DNA of 64,000 nucleotides from Pseudomonas kribbensis (GTDB lineage Bacteria; Pseudomonadota; Gammaproteobacteria; Pseudomonadales; Pseudomonadaceae): NCBI RefSeq assembly GCF_003352185.1, contig NZ_CP029608.1, positions 5,002,501 to 5,066,500 of the forward strand, read 5' to 3'. Shown piece by piece: positions 54,401 to 63,605 of this stretch (position 1 is its first letter; each line of letters starts with the position of its first letter). The notes under the pieces were generated by a model. It saw only the letters and a program-made list of their open reading frames with translations, ran no database searches and was not told where the DNA came from. The position numbers and the translations under genes were made by a program.

Positions 54401-56932
54401 GCAAGCACTTCGCTGGCCGCTCATTTGCTCGATGCGCATATGGGGCGCCTGATCGAGGTTCATCGCGGCACCTCGCGCTCCAACGACGCCTTGTATCGGG
54501 AACGTTATGCCCTGCAGGGCACACGCGTTTTCGACTACCTGAAAATGGCCATGGGCATGCTGCCATTCGTTGGCAGCACCATCGCCTTGTACGATGCCTG
54601 GAACGCGGCCAACCAGGCTGTCGCGGCGCTTCTGCGGGGCAGGGTCGGCGACGGTCTGGCCGAGATCGAATCGGTGTTGCTGTGCCTGATCGACGCCTTG
54701 ATCGACATCGTGCCCGGTGCCGGCGCGGCCCTGAAGGCTCGATCCGCGACCCGGGCCCGCCTGTTGCGAAGCCTGGCCTCGGACGTCGGCACGCTGACCG
54801 CTCCCGATGCCCGGCAGGCCCGGCGAATCGTCGAACGCTTTGCCGGTTACGAATATGAGAAACCCGTCTCGCTGGCGGGGCTGCGACCGGCCGAAGGAGG
54901 CGTCTGGCGCAATATCTACCGCCATGCCGACGGCGATTTCATTGTCCGCCAGGGCCGGATCTATCAGGTCGAATGGAGCACCGACTCCCGCAACTGGCGC
55001 CTGCGCGGTACCTCGCAGAATACCTACAGGCAACCCATCGCCCTGAACGAGGCCGGAGAGTGGGACACCTGGTTCGGCGTCTACGGCACCACCTTCGAAG
55101 GCGGTGGTGCCGGTGGCGGCGGCGTGCTCGGGCATATGGCCGATGTGCTCGAACCGGTCTGGCCACAGGCAATCCGTCAGCGTCTTCCGCGCTGGCTGGT
55201 CGACCGGACCTATCGCCGACATCATCAACTGACGCTTGAATGTGATGACCTGAGTTACCGCCTCGATCTCCAGATCGAACGAAGCGACGGGGCGATCAGC
55301 GCTTACAGCCTGGCTCCCGATGACGCCCGGCTGAGACGCGTCGCGCAGAAAGCCTGCGAGGACGACATTGCCCTGCTCACCCGGCAGTACCAGACAGCCG
55401 CCGAGCTGCGTCCCCTCACCCATGGCAACAAGTTGCGTGCCCTGCTTGAAATACAGAGCCAGGACGCCGCACGGGTGACCGATCGGTTCAAGCACCGTAT
55501 CTATATGGCCAACCACCGGATCTACAAATGGCTCGACGAGATCGACACCCGGCACGCGACCCTCGATGCACTGCCGGAGAATTCGATTGCCGAACGCCTG
55601 GCTCTGCTGCTGGAAATGCGCAGATTGCGCGTCGATGTGACCACCGCTATCGAAGAGCTCGAAGCGCTCATGGGCGAACTGAACCGCTGGTACGCACTGA
55701 TCGGAGTACGTGCCGACAAGGCCAGACTGACCGAGGCGGTCACCTATCTGAACGGGCGCATGAACGACTTCAACCTGGGTTACCTGAAAACCGCCAATCG
55801 CCTGGAGTCCATCAAGAACTTCGAAGACACCGGTGATGTTTCCTGGCTCTACCTGCAACGACGGGCCTTTCAACTGCGCGTGGACATGGACCGGGCCCTC
55901 TACACTCAGTTCAGCCTGTCCGAAGTCAGCGCCAACCGGGCGCAGCGCATGCAGATCCTGGGCAACTGCCTCGAGACCTACGCCCGGTACTGCCGGGAAA
56001 TGAACCAGTGGACGGCCAGCTATCCACAGTACTTTCACATGGAAGAATTCGAACCGTTGATGGCCGGCATCGAAGCCATGGCCGAACGTGCCAGAAAGGC
56101 CATCGATCATCCCGCACCGCCTCGTACAGCGGGACAAAGCGAGAAGAAGATTTTCCAGACAGAAGACCAGCAATGGCTGATCGGGGTGGAAAGCTGGGAG
56201 CCAAGAACCCGCAAGCGGCAGTTCGTCCTGAACCACGGCAAGGCGGGCCGGGAAGTCTGGGAGCAGGCTGACAACGGCAAGTTCCGCCTGCTGACGGTGA
56301 ACGCACCGCCGCAGCCCGCGCCTTTGCGCAACCTCGCATCGCTGCTGGCAGACGCCCGCAAGCGCCTGGACGGGCAGGCGGCCTATCACGCCAAGGTGCA
56401 GGGGCATGCCGAGCGCGACATGCTCCCGGTGGATCTGGAACACATGATGGTCAGTGAAGCCGATGACCTGGGCCGTCGGGCCAGCGACATTGAGGCGATG
56501 TCGGCAGAGAACCCGATCATCGGCGAACTGAGATCGAAGGCCGACGAATTGCGCCTCACCGGGCGGCAGTTGCGTACTCGGCAAACCCTGAGGAGTCGAA
56601 AACCCACCGACGGCATGCTCGATGATCTGCTGCGACAGAACGCCGTGGAAGTGCGCAAGGTGGCCCTGATGAAACAACTGCGCAATCGCGCCGACGGTCG
56701 TCCCGACCATATGCAGGAATACGAAATCCACGACCTGAGTGTCCGACCGCCACGTCTGCTGTGGTATGCGCATTTCCACTACAACAAACCCAGGCCGTCA
56801 TTCGCAGAGTTCGAGAAAGCGCACCTGAAACTGCCGGAGCACCGCTACCTGACTCACGCCGACAATGCGGCGCTGCCGTATGCCGACATCGGCAAACGCT
56901 CGGCGGTATTGCCCTGGTTCGAAGCGTTGTAA
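51401..56932 (+). CDS. Giant toxin-like protein with dermonecrotic-toxin-type domain
   Basis: About 1843 residues, one of the long Pseudomonas proteins usually annotated as dermonecrotic toxin domain or DUF6543 proteins; I assign this from general resemblance, not from a search. The N-terminal half is mostly helical and polar. Around 1043-1105 lies a hydrophobic, glycine-rich block (MAMGMLPFVGSTIALYDAW, DIVPGAGAALKA) that could insert in membranes. After 1150 is a tryptophan-rich beta region (GGVWRNIYRHADGDF, RIYQVEW). The C-terminus is charged and helical. No signal peptide, secretion gene or immunity gene is adjacent. Start ATG 51401 lacks a strong ribosome site; GTG 51284 is possible. Confidence 0.7.
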   Translation: MVERSFLLSASPDSISLPVFSALPASVDESLLQSAATRRQMCSEGLRQLCAGVPSVRATLSRLLRQELGLDGTQAGLVFNPVGGYPERRVSLLEACAYIVRHPQSQEWLDSQCRVTGVSDSHALSGLLPSQLLARIQRLEPALALDERWHHYWRSRAPGTPLSRRDQVDHLYRGHIEAAAQMAFARRTVTAEQLRPLWSLMGEPAVQPVTDNALRVELPTLRLTSGVRVKPPATWVISRSDDSGQLLYVPGLPDAIQAFSRRSELDTWLARRPLVPVGLPLDGLQVEYASAGQSLTLAVNEWLVQQQTAQVAALRNGPDARPDLAGQGPHALDVADRLDRQRGIAVFCAPPGQDNDPSDASPADEDEMSLFGSLHADIPGTLRQASVTRAYDALESLADGDTLQSLKTLQATLENARQKADEAARALLYRERTLDMVTFNRQFTALHDAHKQGLRAEAGMQRALNQLSVEEHDRLVALLDTPDSNDADQRLKSLTLSLSEPAGDTATVSRQELSGPFLLMPDATPAGPGPTAGLLLYWPGSGGGLLRFADRQALERHLFKLQASDTRLTLQLNTLTGDPLRHAFNQLTGEFETRAATIRQRYSAPSQAQLRAEELEHLRRQTLPLLQVPDNAARHLALNHRMQEQRSASLATQLPDWLTRLSDGERNTLRDLIQAWIAAMHRSHDLLTVTLPPREDFTRQHLLTRLRQDFSLKGHFSVELDLPDSVILQKQAFSAPGAPGTPQKLVAVPSTTRSRLSLETLAQLNIDNTPSMNLEPLLMRLRFMQIEVSASDERERSALSSGITLPYLRKLLPELDLPKAYEQRIYDTFKGATDEPPFRREHRQECLLEPWRLMLRLQGRCAWLQHQIGVDDLSLFDVAIDAWQTAGRRIVLFPAYLAAGGTDTPNEGSTTLSGVTFIEEQFSGTTLLYLPDAPDGSVLRRYDSLEAARISLFNRCSQDAMIGYLARQALQGSVQAHERRMAQAVTRRFDAMIGVGPRWPASTSLAAHLLDAHMGRLIEVHRGTSRSNDALYRERYALQGTRVFDYLKMAMGMLPFVGSTIALYDAWNAANQAVAALLRGRVGDGLAEIESVLLCLIDALIDIVPGAGAALKARSATRARLLRSLASDVGTLTAPDARQARRIVERFAGYEYEKPVSLAGLRPAEGGVWRNIYRHADGDFIVRQGRIYQVEWSTDSRNWRLRGTSQNTYRQPIALNEAGEWDTWFGVYGTTFEGGGAGGGGVLGHMADVLEPVWPQAIRQRLPRWLVDRTYRRHHQLTLECDDLSYRLDLQIERSDGAISAYSLAPDDARLRRVAQKACEDDIALLTRQYQTAAELRPLTHGNKLRALLEIQSQDAARVTDRFKHRIYMANHRIYKWLDEIDTRHATLDALPENSIAERLALLLEMRRLRVDVTTAIEELEALMGELNRWYALIGVRADKARLTEAVTYLNGRMNDFNLGYLKTANRLESIKNFEDTGDVSWLYLQRRAFQLRVDMDRALYTQFSLSEVSANRAQRMQILGNCLETYARYCREMNQWTASYPQYFHMEEFEPLMAGIEAMAERARKAIDHPAPPRTAGQSEKKIFQTEDQQWLIGVESWEPRTRKRQFVLNHGKAGREVWEQADNGKFRLLTVNAPPQPAPLRNLASLLADARKRLDGQAAYHAKVQGHAERDMLPVDLEHMMVSEADDLGRRASDIEAMSAENPIIGELRSKADELRLTGRQLRTRQTLRSRKPTDGMLDDLLRQNAVEVRKVALMKQLRNRADGRPDHMQEYEIHDLSVRPPRLLWYAHFHYNKPRPSFAEFEKAHLKLPEHRYLTHADNAALPYADIGKRSAVLPWFEAL

Positions 56933-56934
56933 AA

Positions 56935-56966
56935 AAAACGGGGAGCGGTTGGCCGCTCCCCGTTTT
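56935..56966. terminator. Bidirectional terminator between the giant protein and metE
   Basis: A 14-base perfect stem AAAACGGGGAGCGG/CCGCTCCCCGTTTT with a TTGG loop and A/T runs both sides. Confidence 0.9.
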
Positions 56967-56974
56967 GCTGTGCG

Positions 56975-59287
56975 TCAAGCCAGCTGACTCCGCAGTTGTC
57001 GCGCTGCCGCCACCATGTTGACCAACGCCGCTTCCGTCTCCGGCCAGGCACGGGTCTTCAGTCCGCAATCGGGATTGACCCACAACCGTGCTGCCGGAAT
57101 CCGTTTCACGGCCTTGCTCATCAGCTTGACCATTTCCGCTGTGTCCGGCACCCGTGGCGAGTGGATGTCGTAGACGCCCGGGCCAATGTCGTTCGGGTAG
57201 TCGAACGCTTCGAAGGCATCGAGCAATTCCATGTCCGAGCGCGAAGTTTCGATGGTGATCACGTCGGCGTCCATGTCGGCGATGGCCTTGATCACGTCAT
57301 TGAATTCGCTGTAGCACATGTGGGTGTGGATCTGGGTTTCATCCTTCACGCCCGAGGCGGTCAGGCGGAACGCTTCCACCGCCCAGTCCAGATACTCCTG
57401 CCACTGTGCGCGGCGCAGCGGCAGGCCTTCGCGGAACGCGGCTTCGTCGATCTGCACGATTTTGATCCCGGCGTTTTCCAGATCAACCACTTCATCCCGC
57501 AGGGCCAGCGCCAGTTGCTGCGCCTGGACTTTGCGTGACACATCTTCGCGCGGGAACGACCACATCAGCATGGTCACCGGGCCGGTCAGCATGCCCTTCA
57601 TGACCTTGTCGGTCAGGCCCTGGGCGTAAGTGATCCAGTCCACGGTCATGGCATTCGGACGGCTCAGGTCGCCATAAATCACAGCCGGTTTCACGCAGCG
57701 GGAACCGTAACTCTGGACCCAGCCGAAACGGGTGAACAGGTAACCGTCGAGCTGCTCGGCGAAGTACTCGACCATGTCGTTGCGTTCGGCTTCACCGTGC
57801 ACCAGCACATCCAGGCCCAGACGTTCCTGGACTTGCACCGCATGGCGGATTTCGCTGCGCATCGCGTCGTGGTAATCGTTGGCCGACAGCTTGCCCTGCT
57901 TGAAGGCCTGACGGGCCAGACGGATCGAACCGGTCTGCGGGAACGAGCCGATGGTGGTGGTCGGGAATGCCGGCAACTTCAAACGCGCCTGTTGCGCGGC
58001 GATGCGCTTGGCGAACGGCGAATGACGCTGGCTGTCGCTGGCATTGATCGCTTCGATCCGCGCCTGCACTTCAGCCTTGTGGATACGCGGCGAGCGAGCA
58101 CGGCTTTCCTGAATGGCGCGGCTTTCGGCCAGTGCGCTTTGCACCTTTGGCGCTTGAGGATCGTTCAGCGCATCACGCAGCACAGAGATTTCGGCGCACT
58201 TCTGCACGGCGAAGGCCAGCCAGCTTTTCAGTTCCGGATCGAGCTTGTCTTCGCGCTCGACATCCACCGGGCTGTGCAGCAACGAGCAGGAACTGCTGAC
58301 CCACAGGTTGTCGCCAAAACGCTCCTGGGCCGGTTGCAGTTGGGCCAGTGCCTGCTCCAGCTCGCAGCGCCAGACGTTGCGGCCGTTGACCAGCCCCACC
58401 GAAAGAATCTTGTAAGTCGGCAGACGATCCAGCACCTGACCGAGCTGATCCGGCGCACGCACCGCGTCGATGTGCAGGCCTTGCACCGGCAGGCCCACGG
58501 CGAGGCCGAGGTTGTCTTGCAGACCACTGAAATAGGTCGCCACCAGCTTCTTCAACGGCGAGTACTGAAGGATGTGATAGGCGCGTTCGAAGGCGCTTTT
58601 CCAGGCCTGTGGCAGGTCGAGAGTGAGGATCGGTTCGTCGATCTGCACCCACTCCACACCCTGTGCGGCAAGACGCCCGAGGATTTCGTTGTACACCGGC
58701 AGCAGTCGCTCCAGCAGGTCGAGCTTGTCGAAATCGTTGCCTTTCGCCTTGCCCAGCCACAGGTACGTCAGCGGGCCGATGATCACCGGTTTGACGTTAT
58801 GACCGAGGGCCTTGGCTTCTTCGACTTCATCGAACAGCTGTTCCCAGCTCAGCTTGAACTGTTGATCCGCGGTGAACTCCGGGACCAGGTAGTGGTAGTT
58901 GGTGTCAAACCACTTGGTCAGCTCCTGTGCGTATTGAGTCTTGCCGTGCTCGCCGCCGCAGCAGGACGCCGTGGCGCCACGGGCCATGGCAAACAGGGTG
59001 TCGAGAGTCGGCAGGCCACGCTCGTCGCGCACACCGGCGAAGCGCTCGGGGATCACACCGAAGGTCAGCGAGTGGGTCAGCACCTGGTCGTACCAGGCGA
59101 AGTCGCCGACCGGCAGCAGGTCGATGCCGGCGTCCTTCTGCAGTTGCCAGTGTTTGGCGCGCAGCTCACGGCCGACCTGATTCAGGGACGCCTGATCGAG
59201 ATCGCCTTTCCAGTAGGCTTCGAGGGCTTTTTTCAGTTCGCGGTCGGCGCCGATGCGCGGGAAACCAAGGGTGTGGGCCACGGCCAT
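56975..59287 (-). CDS. metE: Cobalamin-independent methionine synthase
   Basis: Transfers a methyl group from 5-methyltetrahydropteroyl-triglutamate to homocysteine. The 770-residue protein has the N-terminal [17 protein letters not shown], the duplicated barrel, and C-terminal zinc ligands: H and C in [11 protein letters not shown] and a last C in [12 protein letters not shown] 59287 gives the family N-terminus [13 protein letters not shown]. The divergent metR gene and MetR-like site indicate homocysteine-responsive control. Confidence 0.97.
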   Translation of the reverse strand: MAVAHTLGFPRIGADRELKKALEAYWKGDLDQASLNQVGRELRAKHWQLQKDAGIDLLPVGDFAWYDQVLTHSLTFGVIPERFAGVRDERGLPTLDTLFAMARGATASCCGGEHGKTQYAQELTKWFDTNYHYLVPEFTADQQFKLSWEQLFDEVEEAKALGHNVKPVIIGPLTYLWLGKAKGNDFDKLDLLERLLPVYNEILGRLAAQGVEWVQIDEPILTLDLPQAWKSAFERAYHILQYSPLKKLVATYFSGLQDNLGLAVGLPVQGLHIDAVRAPDQLGQVLDRLPTYKILSVGLVNGRNVWRCELEQALAQLQPAQERFGDNLWVSSSCSLLHSPVDVEREDKLDPELKSWLAFAVQKCAEISVLRDALNDPQAPKVQSALAESRAIQESRARSPRIHKAEVQARIEAINASDSQRHSPFAKRIAAQQARLKLPAFPTTTIGSFPQTGSIRLARQAFKQGKLSANDYHDAMRSEIRHAVQVQERLGLDVLVHGEAERNDMVEYFAEQLDGYLFTRFGWVQSYGSRCVKPAVIYGDLSRPNAMTVDWITYAQGLTDKVMKGMLTGPVTMLMWSFPREDVSRKVQAQQLALALRDEVVDLENAGIKIVQIDEAAFREGLPLRRAQWQEYLDWAVEAFRLTASGVKDETQIHTHMCYSEFNDVIKAIADMDADVITIETSRSDMELLDAFEAFDYPNDIGPGVYDIHSPRVPDTAEMVKLMSKAVKRIPAARLWVNPDCGLKTRAWPETEAALVNMVAAARQLRSQLA

Positions 59288-59343
59288 GTCGAGTGTTCTC
59301 CATTGCGTAAAAGATGGCGCCATTGTCGACAGTCGAAGCAACA

Positions 59344-59356
59344 TGAGACAAACTCA
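59344..59356. promoter_or_regulatory. Candidate MetR box between metE and metR
   Basis: TGAGACAAACTCA is a palindrome TGAG-N5-CTCA with the spacing of the MetR consensus TGAA-N5-TTCA. It sits in the 111-base divergent gap, 57 bases before metE. Confidence 0.5.
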
Positions 59357-59398
59357 ACCTTTTCGTGTTGATCACAAATTTTCCTCATGGAGCCCGCG

Positions 59399-60316
59399 GT
59401 GCTTGAGATCCGTCACCTGAAAACCCTGCATGCCCTGCGCGAAGCCGACAGCCTGGTGGATGCGGCCGACCGCCTGCACCTGACCCAGTCGGCGCTGTCC
59501 CACCAGTTCAAGGAACTGGAAGAGCGCATGGGCATGCCGTTGTTCGTGCGCAAGACCAAACCGGTGCGGTTCACCAGCGCCGGCCTGCGCCTGCTGCAAC
59601 TGGCCGACGCGACCCTGCCGCTGCTGCGCGCTGCCGAACGTGACATCGGGCGTCTGGCCGGGGGCACCGCCGGGCGTCTGCACATGGCCATTGAATGCCA
59701 CAGTTGCTTTCAGTGGCTGATGCCGACCATCGACCAGTTCCGCGATGCCTGGCCGGAAGTCGAACTCGACCTCGCTTCCGGTTTCTCCTTCGCCCCACTG
59801 CCGGCGCTGGCTCGCGGCGATCTGGATCTGGTGGTGACCTCCGACCCACTGGAAATCGCCGGCATCACCTACGTGCCGCTGTTCACCTACGAAGCCATGC
59901 TCGCAGTCGCCAACCAGCATGCATTGGCAAGCAAACCGTACATCGTGCCCGAAGACCTGCTGACGGAAACCCTGATCACTTATCCGGTTGAGCGCGACCG
60001 CCTCGATATCTTCACCCGCTTCCTCGAACCCGCCGACATTGAACCTGCGCAGGTACGCACCTCGGAACTGACGGTGATGATGATGCAGCTGGTGGCCAGC
60101 GGTCGTGGTGTGTGCGGCATGCCGCACTGGGCGCTGCATGAGTACAGCTCTCGGGGTTACGTTAAGGCCAAGCGGCTGGGGGAGAAAGGTCTGTTCGCGA
60201 CGCTGTACGCGGCGATCCGCGCCGACATGCTGGATGCGCCGTACATGCGCGATTTCCTGCTGACGGCCAAGGACACGTCGTTCTCGACGCTGGATGGGGT
60301 CAGCGCGGTTCGTTGA
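59399..60316 (+). CDS. metR: MetR, LysR-type regulator of metE
   Basis: A 305-residue LysR regulator with N-terminal HTH (EIRHLKTLHALREADSLVD, LTQSALSHQFKELEE) and an effector domain starting about residue 90 (HMAIECHSCFQWLMP), which fits MetR, whose coregulator is homocysteine. I prefer GTG 59399, with GGAG upstream, giving LEIRHLKTL near the start; ATG 59387 is the alternative. Confidence 0.93.
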   Translation: MLEIRHLKTLHALREADSLVDAADRLHLTQSALSHQFKELEERMGMPLFVRKTKPVRFTSAGLRLLQLADATLPLLRAAERDIGRLAGGTAGRLHMAIECHSCFQWLMPTIDQFRDAWPEVELDLASGFSFAPLPALARGDLDLVVTSDPLEIAGITYVPLFTYEAMLAVANQHALASKPYIVPEDLLTETLITYPVERDRLDIFTRFLEPADIEPAQVRTSELTVMMMQLVASGRGVCGMPHWALHEYSSRGYVKAKRLGEKGLFATLYAAIRADMLDAPYMRDFLLTAKDTSFSTLDGVSAVR

Positions 60317-60830
60317 GGCCGGCGAATGGCACCAAAGGCGCGCACCACATGTGAATCTTGTCGAAGTAGTCCTCGCCGACCCGCACCGCCATCGGTTCCA
60401 GACCGAACTGGATGAAGCCGCAGCGCTGGTACAGCTTGAACGCCGCGTCATTGCCGGCGGTGACGGTCAGTTGAATGACTTTCAGCGCCGGATGCTGCTG
60501 CGCTTCCTCCAGCACGGCCTTCATCAACTTCAGGCCCAGCCCGCGCTGACGAAATTCAGCCGACACATACATGCCGAATACCGTTGCCTTGTGCCGGGCC
60601 TTTTCCCGAGGCTCGAATGCCAGGCCGACGATGCCCGCCAGGCGCCCTGCTTCGAACGCGCCAAACACCGCGTCGAGCTTGCTGGTCAGGCGCGACTCCC
60701 ACCAGCTCAGCGGCATCACCGCACGCTCGCGCACGCTGGAGGTGAAGGCCTGCGGATGCCGGTCGTAAGCCTCCAGCATCAATTCCCGATAGGCCAGCGC
60801 ATGACTGGCATCCAGCCGTTCGATCCACAT
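60300..60830 (-). CDS. GNAT family N-acetyltransferase
   Basis: A 176-residue acetyltransferase with the acetyl-CoA loop EFRQRGLGLKLMKAVLEEA and the C-terminal NDAAFKLYQRCGFIQFG. The start is ATG 60830, or GTG 60836 which overlaps the upstream stop. It follows the RhtB-type exporter directly, so the two are co-transcribed. The substrate is unknown. Confidence 0.85.
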   Translation of the reverse strand: MWIERLDASHALAYRELMLEAYDRHPQAFTSSVRERAVMPLSWWESRLTSKLDAVFGAFEAGRLAGIVGLAFEPREKARHKATVFGMYVSAEFRQRGLGLKLMKAVLEEAQQHPALKVIQLTVTAGNDAAFKLYQRCGFIQFGLEPMAVRVGEDYFDKIHMWCAPLVPFAGLNEPR

Positions 60831-60832
60831 GT

Positions 60833-61471
60833 TCACGCGGTCCTGCGCTGCTCGAGCATCAGGCGCACCGCCAGGCCGCCGAGCACGAAGCCCATGAAAT
60901 AACGCTGCGCCGCCAGCCATGACGGGTTGCTGGCGAACCACGAGGCGATTCCCGCCGCCGACAGGGCAATCAACAGGTTGACGCTGAAACTGACGCTGAT
61001 CTGGGTCAGGCCGAGGATGATGCTCTGGCTGAACACCGAGCCGTGTTCCGGCGTGATGAACTGCGGAAACACCGAGAGGTAGAACACCGCGATCTTCGGG
61101 TTCAGGGCGCTGGTGAGAAAGCCCATGGTGATGAGTTTGCGCGACGAGTCCGCCGGCAATGCCTGCACTTCGAACGGCGAACGGGCACCGGGCTTCACCG
61201 CTTGCCAGGCCAGCCACAGCAGGTACAGCGCCCCGGCCCACTTCAACACTTCATAGGCCATCGGCACCGCGAGAAACACCGCCGTCAGACCGGCCGCCGC
61301 CGCAAACATGTGCACGAAGAACCCGGCCACCACGCCGAGCAGAGAGGTCACCCCGGCCTTGCGCCCCTGACAGATCGACCGCGAGATCAGGTAGATCATG
61401 TTCGGCCCCGGCGTCAGTACCATCAACAACGCAGCGGCGGCAAAAATCAGCAGGTCTTGAAGCGGGATCAT
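60833..61471 (-). CDS. LysE/RhtB family amino acid exporter
   Basis: A 212-residue protein with about six membrane helices and the family N-terminal signature LMVLTPGPNMIYLISRS. The GGFLTSALNPK-like segment (MGFLTSALNPKIAVFYLS) is also typical. Members export amino acids and derivatives such as homoserine. Co-transcribed with the downstream GNAT gene; the NUDIX gene is 23 bases upstream. Confidence 0.9.
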   Translation of the reverse strand: MIPLQDLLIFAAAALLMVLTPGPNMIYLISRSICQGRKAGVTSLLGVVAGFFVHMFAAAAGLTAVFLAVPMAYEVLKWAGALYLLWLAWQAVKPGARSPFEVQALPADSSRKLITMGFLTSALNPKIAVFYLSVFPQFITPEHGSVFSQSIILGLTQISVSFSVNLLIALSAAGIASWFASNPSWLAAQRYFMGFVLGGLAVRLMLEQRRTA

Positions 61472-61494
61472 GACGAAGTCCTTTGCACGAATGA

Positions 61495-61929
61495 TCAGGC
61501 GATCGCGGTCAGCGAGGCTCGATAAAACGGCAGGATCAGGTCGCGTGTCAATGGGGCGAGAACCACATCGCCGTCAGTGGCCGGGTCGATCCAGATCACC
61601 TCTTCGATCTCGGCCGCCGGGAAGACTTCGGCGTCGATGGTCAGTTGAAAGATCTCGGCCTGCACGACGAATCCTGGCTCGTTGGCAGCCGGTGCCGAGA
61701 ACTGGCCGAGAAAACTCGCCTGCGCCGGATCGATCACCAGCCCCAGCTCTTCCTCCAGCTCGCGGGCCAGCGCATGCACCGGCAGTTCATGGGCTTCGAT
61801 CTTGCCGCCCGGTTGCATGAACGCCGTGGTGTCACGCTTGCGCACCAGCAGGGTCTGGCCTTCGGGGTTGAGCAGCAGCGCGGCGGCAATGCGAATGATG
61901 CGGGGGGAAACAGCGGATACAGAGGTCAT
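61495..61929 (-). CDS. NUDIX hydrolase
   Basis: A 144-residue protein with the full Nudix box G-x5-E-x7-RELEEELGL (GKIEAHE ... ARELEEELGL, about 42-64), preceded by TAFMQPGG. Such proteins hydrolyse nucleoside diphosphate derivatives. First gene of the NUDIX-RhtB-GNAT run. The substrate is not predictable. Confidence 0.9.
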   Translation of the reverse strand: MTSVSAVSPRIIRIAAALLLNPEGQTLLVRKRDTTAFMQPGGKIEAHELPVHALARELEEELGLVIDPAQASFLGQFSAPAANEPGFVVQAEIFQLTIDAEVFPAAEIEEVIWIDPATDGDVVLAPLTRDLILPFYRASLTAIA

Positions 61930-62001
61930 GGGTCAGCCACCGGCCTGGAGAAAAACCGCAAGGATCCCATGCCGGCTGCACCAGCGTCACCTCGTACGGC
62001 C

Positions 62002-63357
62002 TCAAGAACCGGCCAGCAGCGCCGCTTCGCCCTCCTCCGGCACTTTCACGAACACCTTGTATTTGGCCCCCTCCATGGCTTCGAAACTGATCAGTTTGTC
62101 CACCAGCAGCGCACTCAGCACCTTGCCGGCATTGAGCAGCAACATGCCGTTATCGGCATTGAGGTTGCGCGCCAGGATCATCCCCGCCGCCAGCTCCCGG
62201 GTGCCCAGCACCTTGACGCTGGGATCGGTCAGGGTGATATCGCTGACCAGCGCGCAGACCTTGATGAAGTCCTCGATCAGCTCGGGATCGTAAAGCCTGC
62301 CGGAGTACTGGCGCAGGTACAGCAACGCCTCGTCGCTGTTCATCTGCCGCTCGAGAATCAACCCGCGCTGCAACTCGACGAAATCCACCGCCAGTTTCAA
62401 CAGCCGCGAGCCCAAGGGAATGGCCTCACCCTTGAGCCGATCGGGAAACCCGCTGCCGTCCCAGTGTTCCTGATGGTGCAGGATCAGCCGCGCGGCATCC
62501 TTCATCGGGTCCAGGGTCATCAGCAGCGACTCGCTCTGTTTCGGATAACCCCGATAGCGGTCGCGGTCAGTGCTGTGCAACAGGTCCGAAGGGGTGGTCA
62601 TCATGCTGTCGGTCCAGCTCAGCTTGCCGATGTTGTACAGCGCGGCGGCCATGGTCAGGTCGCGGCTGGCGGCTTCGTCCAGCCGATGCACCTTGCAGTA
62701 GCCGCGCACCAGTTCGATGATCTGCCGGTTGGTCTGCTTGGCCGGCGGCAGGCGCAGGTTGGCCAGCAGCGAGAACACTTCGGTGCCGGTCACATAGCTG
62801 TGCTTGAGCTCCTCGTAAGCCAGATCAAGCATGTCGGCGGTCTGCTGCAGCTCGGCGGTACGGGCGCTGACATGCTTTTCCAGGGTGCTGTTGAGCAACT
62901 TCAACTGATCGTTCTGCACCCGGGTCAGTCGCTCCAGACGCTCGCGCTCACGGGCCAGATGCTGATGTTCCAGGGCCTGACGCAGGATCAGGAGCATTTC
63001 CTCGTCATTCCAGGGTTTGCTGATGTAGCGGTCGATCTGGCCCTCGTTGATGGCCTTGATGATCGCCGAAGGGTCGGCATAGCCCGTCAACATGATCCGC
63101 GTGGTCGCCGGGTACAACTGACGAACGCTGGCCAGCAGCGTGGCGCCGTCCATATTGGGCATCCGCGCGTCACTCATCACCAGATCGACCGGACGTTGCG
63201 CCAGCATTTCCAGCGCCTGGGCACCGCTGCTGGCGAGCAACACCTCATAGGGCTGGCCCCGCAGCAGGCGGCGCAGGCTGTTGAGGATCGACTCTTCGTC
63301 ATCGACCAGCAACACGGCAGGCCGATGGGCCGGAGTCGGGGCGGATTGCTCTTCCAT
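62002..63357 (-). CDS. Response regulator with degenerate HD-GYP domain
   Basis: A 451-residue protein: receiver domain (VLLVDDEESILNSL, phosphosite D63 in MSDARMPNMDG), a coiled-coil linker (about 130-190), and an HD-GYP-like domain (about 195-340). The catalytic HD pair is replaced: YNIGKLSWTD (Y241-N242) where HDIGK is expected, while HHQEHWDGSGFP keeps the HHExxDGxG(Y/F)P part. A C-terminal domain (about 350-450, MILARNLNADNGMLLLNAG) resembles other RpfG-type regulators. It may bind but not cleave cyclic di-GMP. Confidence 0.85.
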   Translation of the reverse strand: MEEQSAPTPAHRPAVLLVDDEESILNSLRRLLRGQPYEVLLASSGAQALEMLAQRPVDLVMSDARMPNMDGATLLASVRQLYPATTRIMLTGYADPSAIIKAINEGQIDRYISKPWNDEEMLLILRQALEHQHLARERERLERLTRVQNDQLKLLNSTLEKHVSARTAELQQTADMLDLAYEELKHSYVTGTEVFSLLANLRLPPAKQTNRQIIELVRGYCKVHRLDEAASRDLTMAAALYNIGKLSWTDSMMTTPSDLLHSTDRDRYRGYPKQSESLLMTLDPMKDAARLILHHQEHWDGSGFPDRLKGEAIPLGSRLLKLAVDFVELQRGLILERQMNSDEALLYLRQYSGRLYDPELIEDFIKVCALVSDITLTDPSVKVLGTRELAAGMILARNLNADNGMLLLNAGKVLSALLVDKLISFEAMEGAKYKVFVKVPEEGEAALLAGS

Positions 63358-63605
63358 GGCGAGGCCTCGCGAATGACGATGGACGTGGCAGGCGTGTCGA
63401 CAGACCTCCTCCCTTGCCCGCGCCTGAGTGACAGGCTAGATGATTTTTGCGCCGGGACCGCGCAAGTCATCGGGTAAGGCGAAGTACCCACAGGGCAACT
63501 ATGCTCAAGTCGCTGGACGACACCATCAGCCTGCGCGCAGGCCTGTGATGAGGGGAAAAGGATGCTCCCGATGACGATCGTGCGTGAACTTGCGGGTAGG
63601 GCGCC

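Noticed and set aside
53471..56779. Open frame of about 1100 codons on the minus strand
   Set aside because: Antisense to the giant toxin-like gene, with histidine/glutamine/glycine-rich low-complexity composition typical of shadow frames.
59288..59398. Cobalamin riboswitch upstream of metE
   Set aside because: The gap is only 111 bases and shows no B12-box-like conserved segments; MetR control explains the layout.
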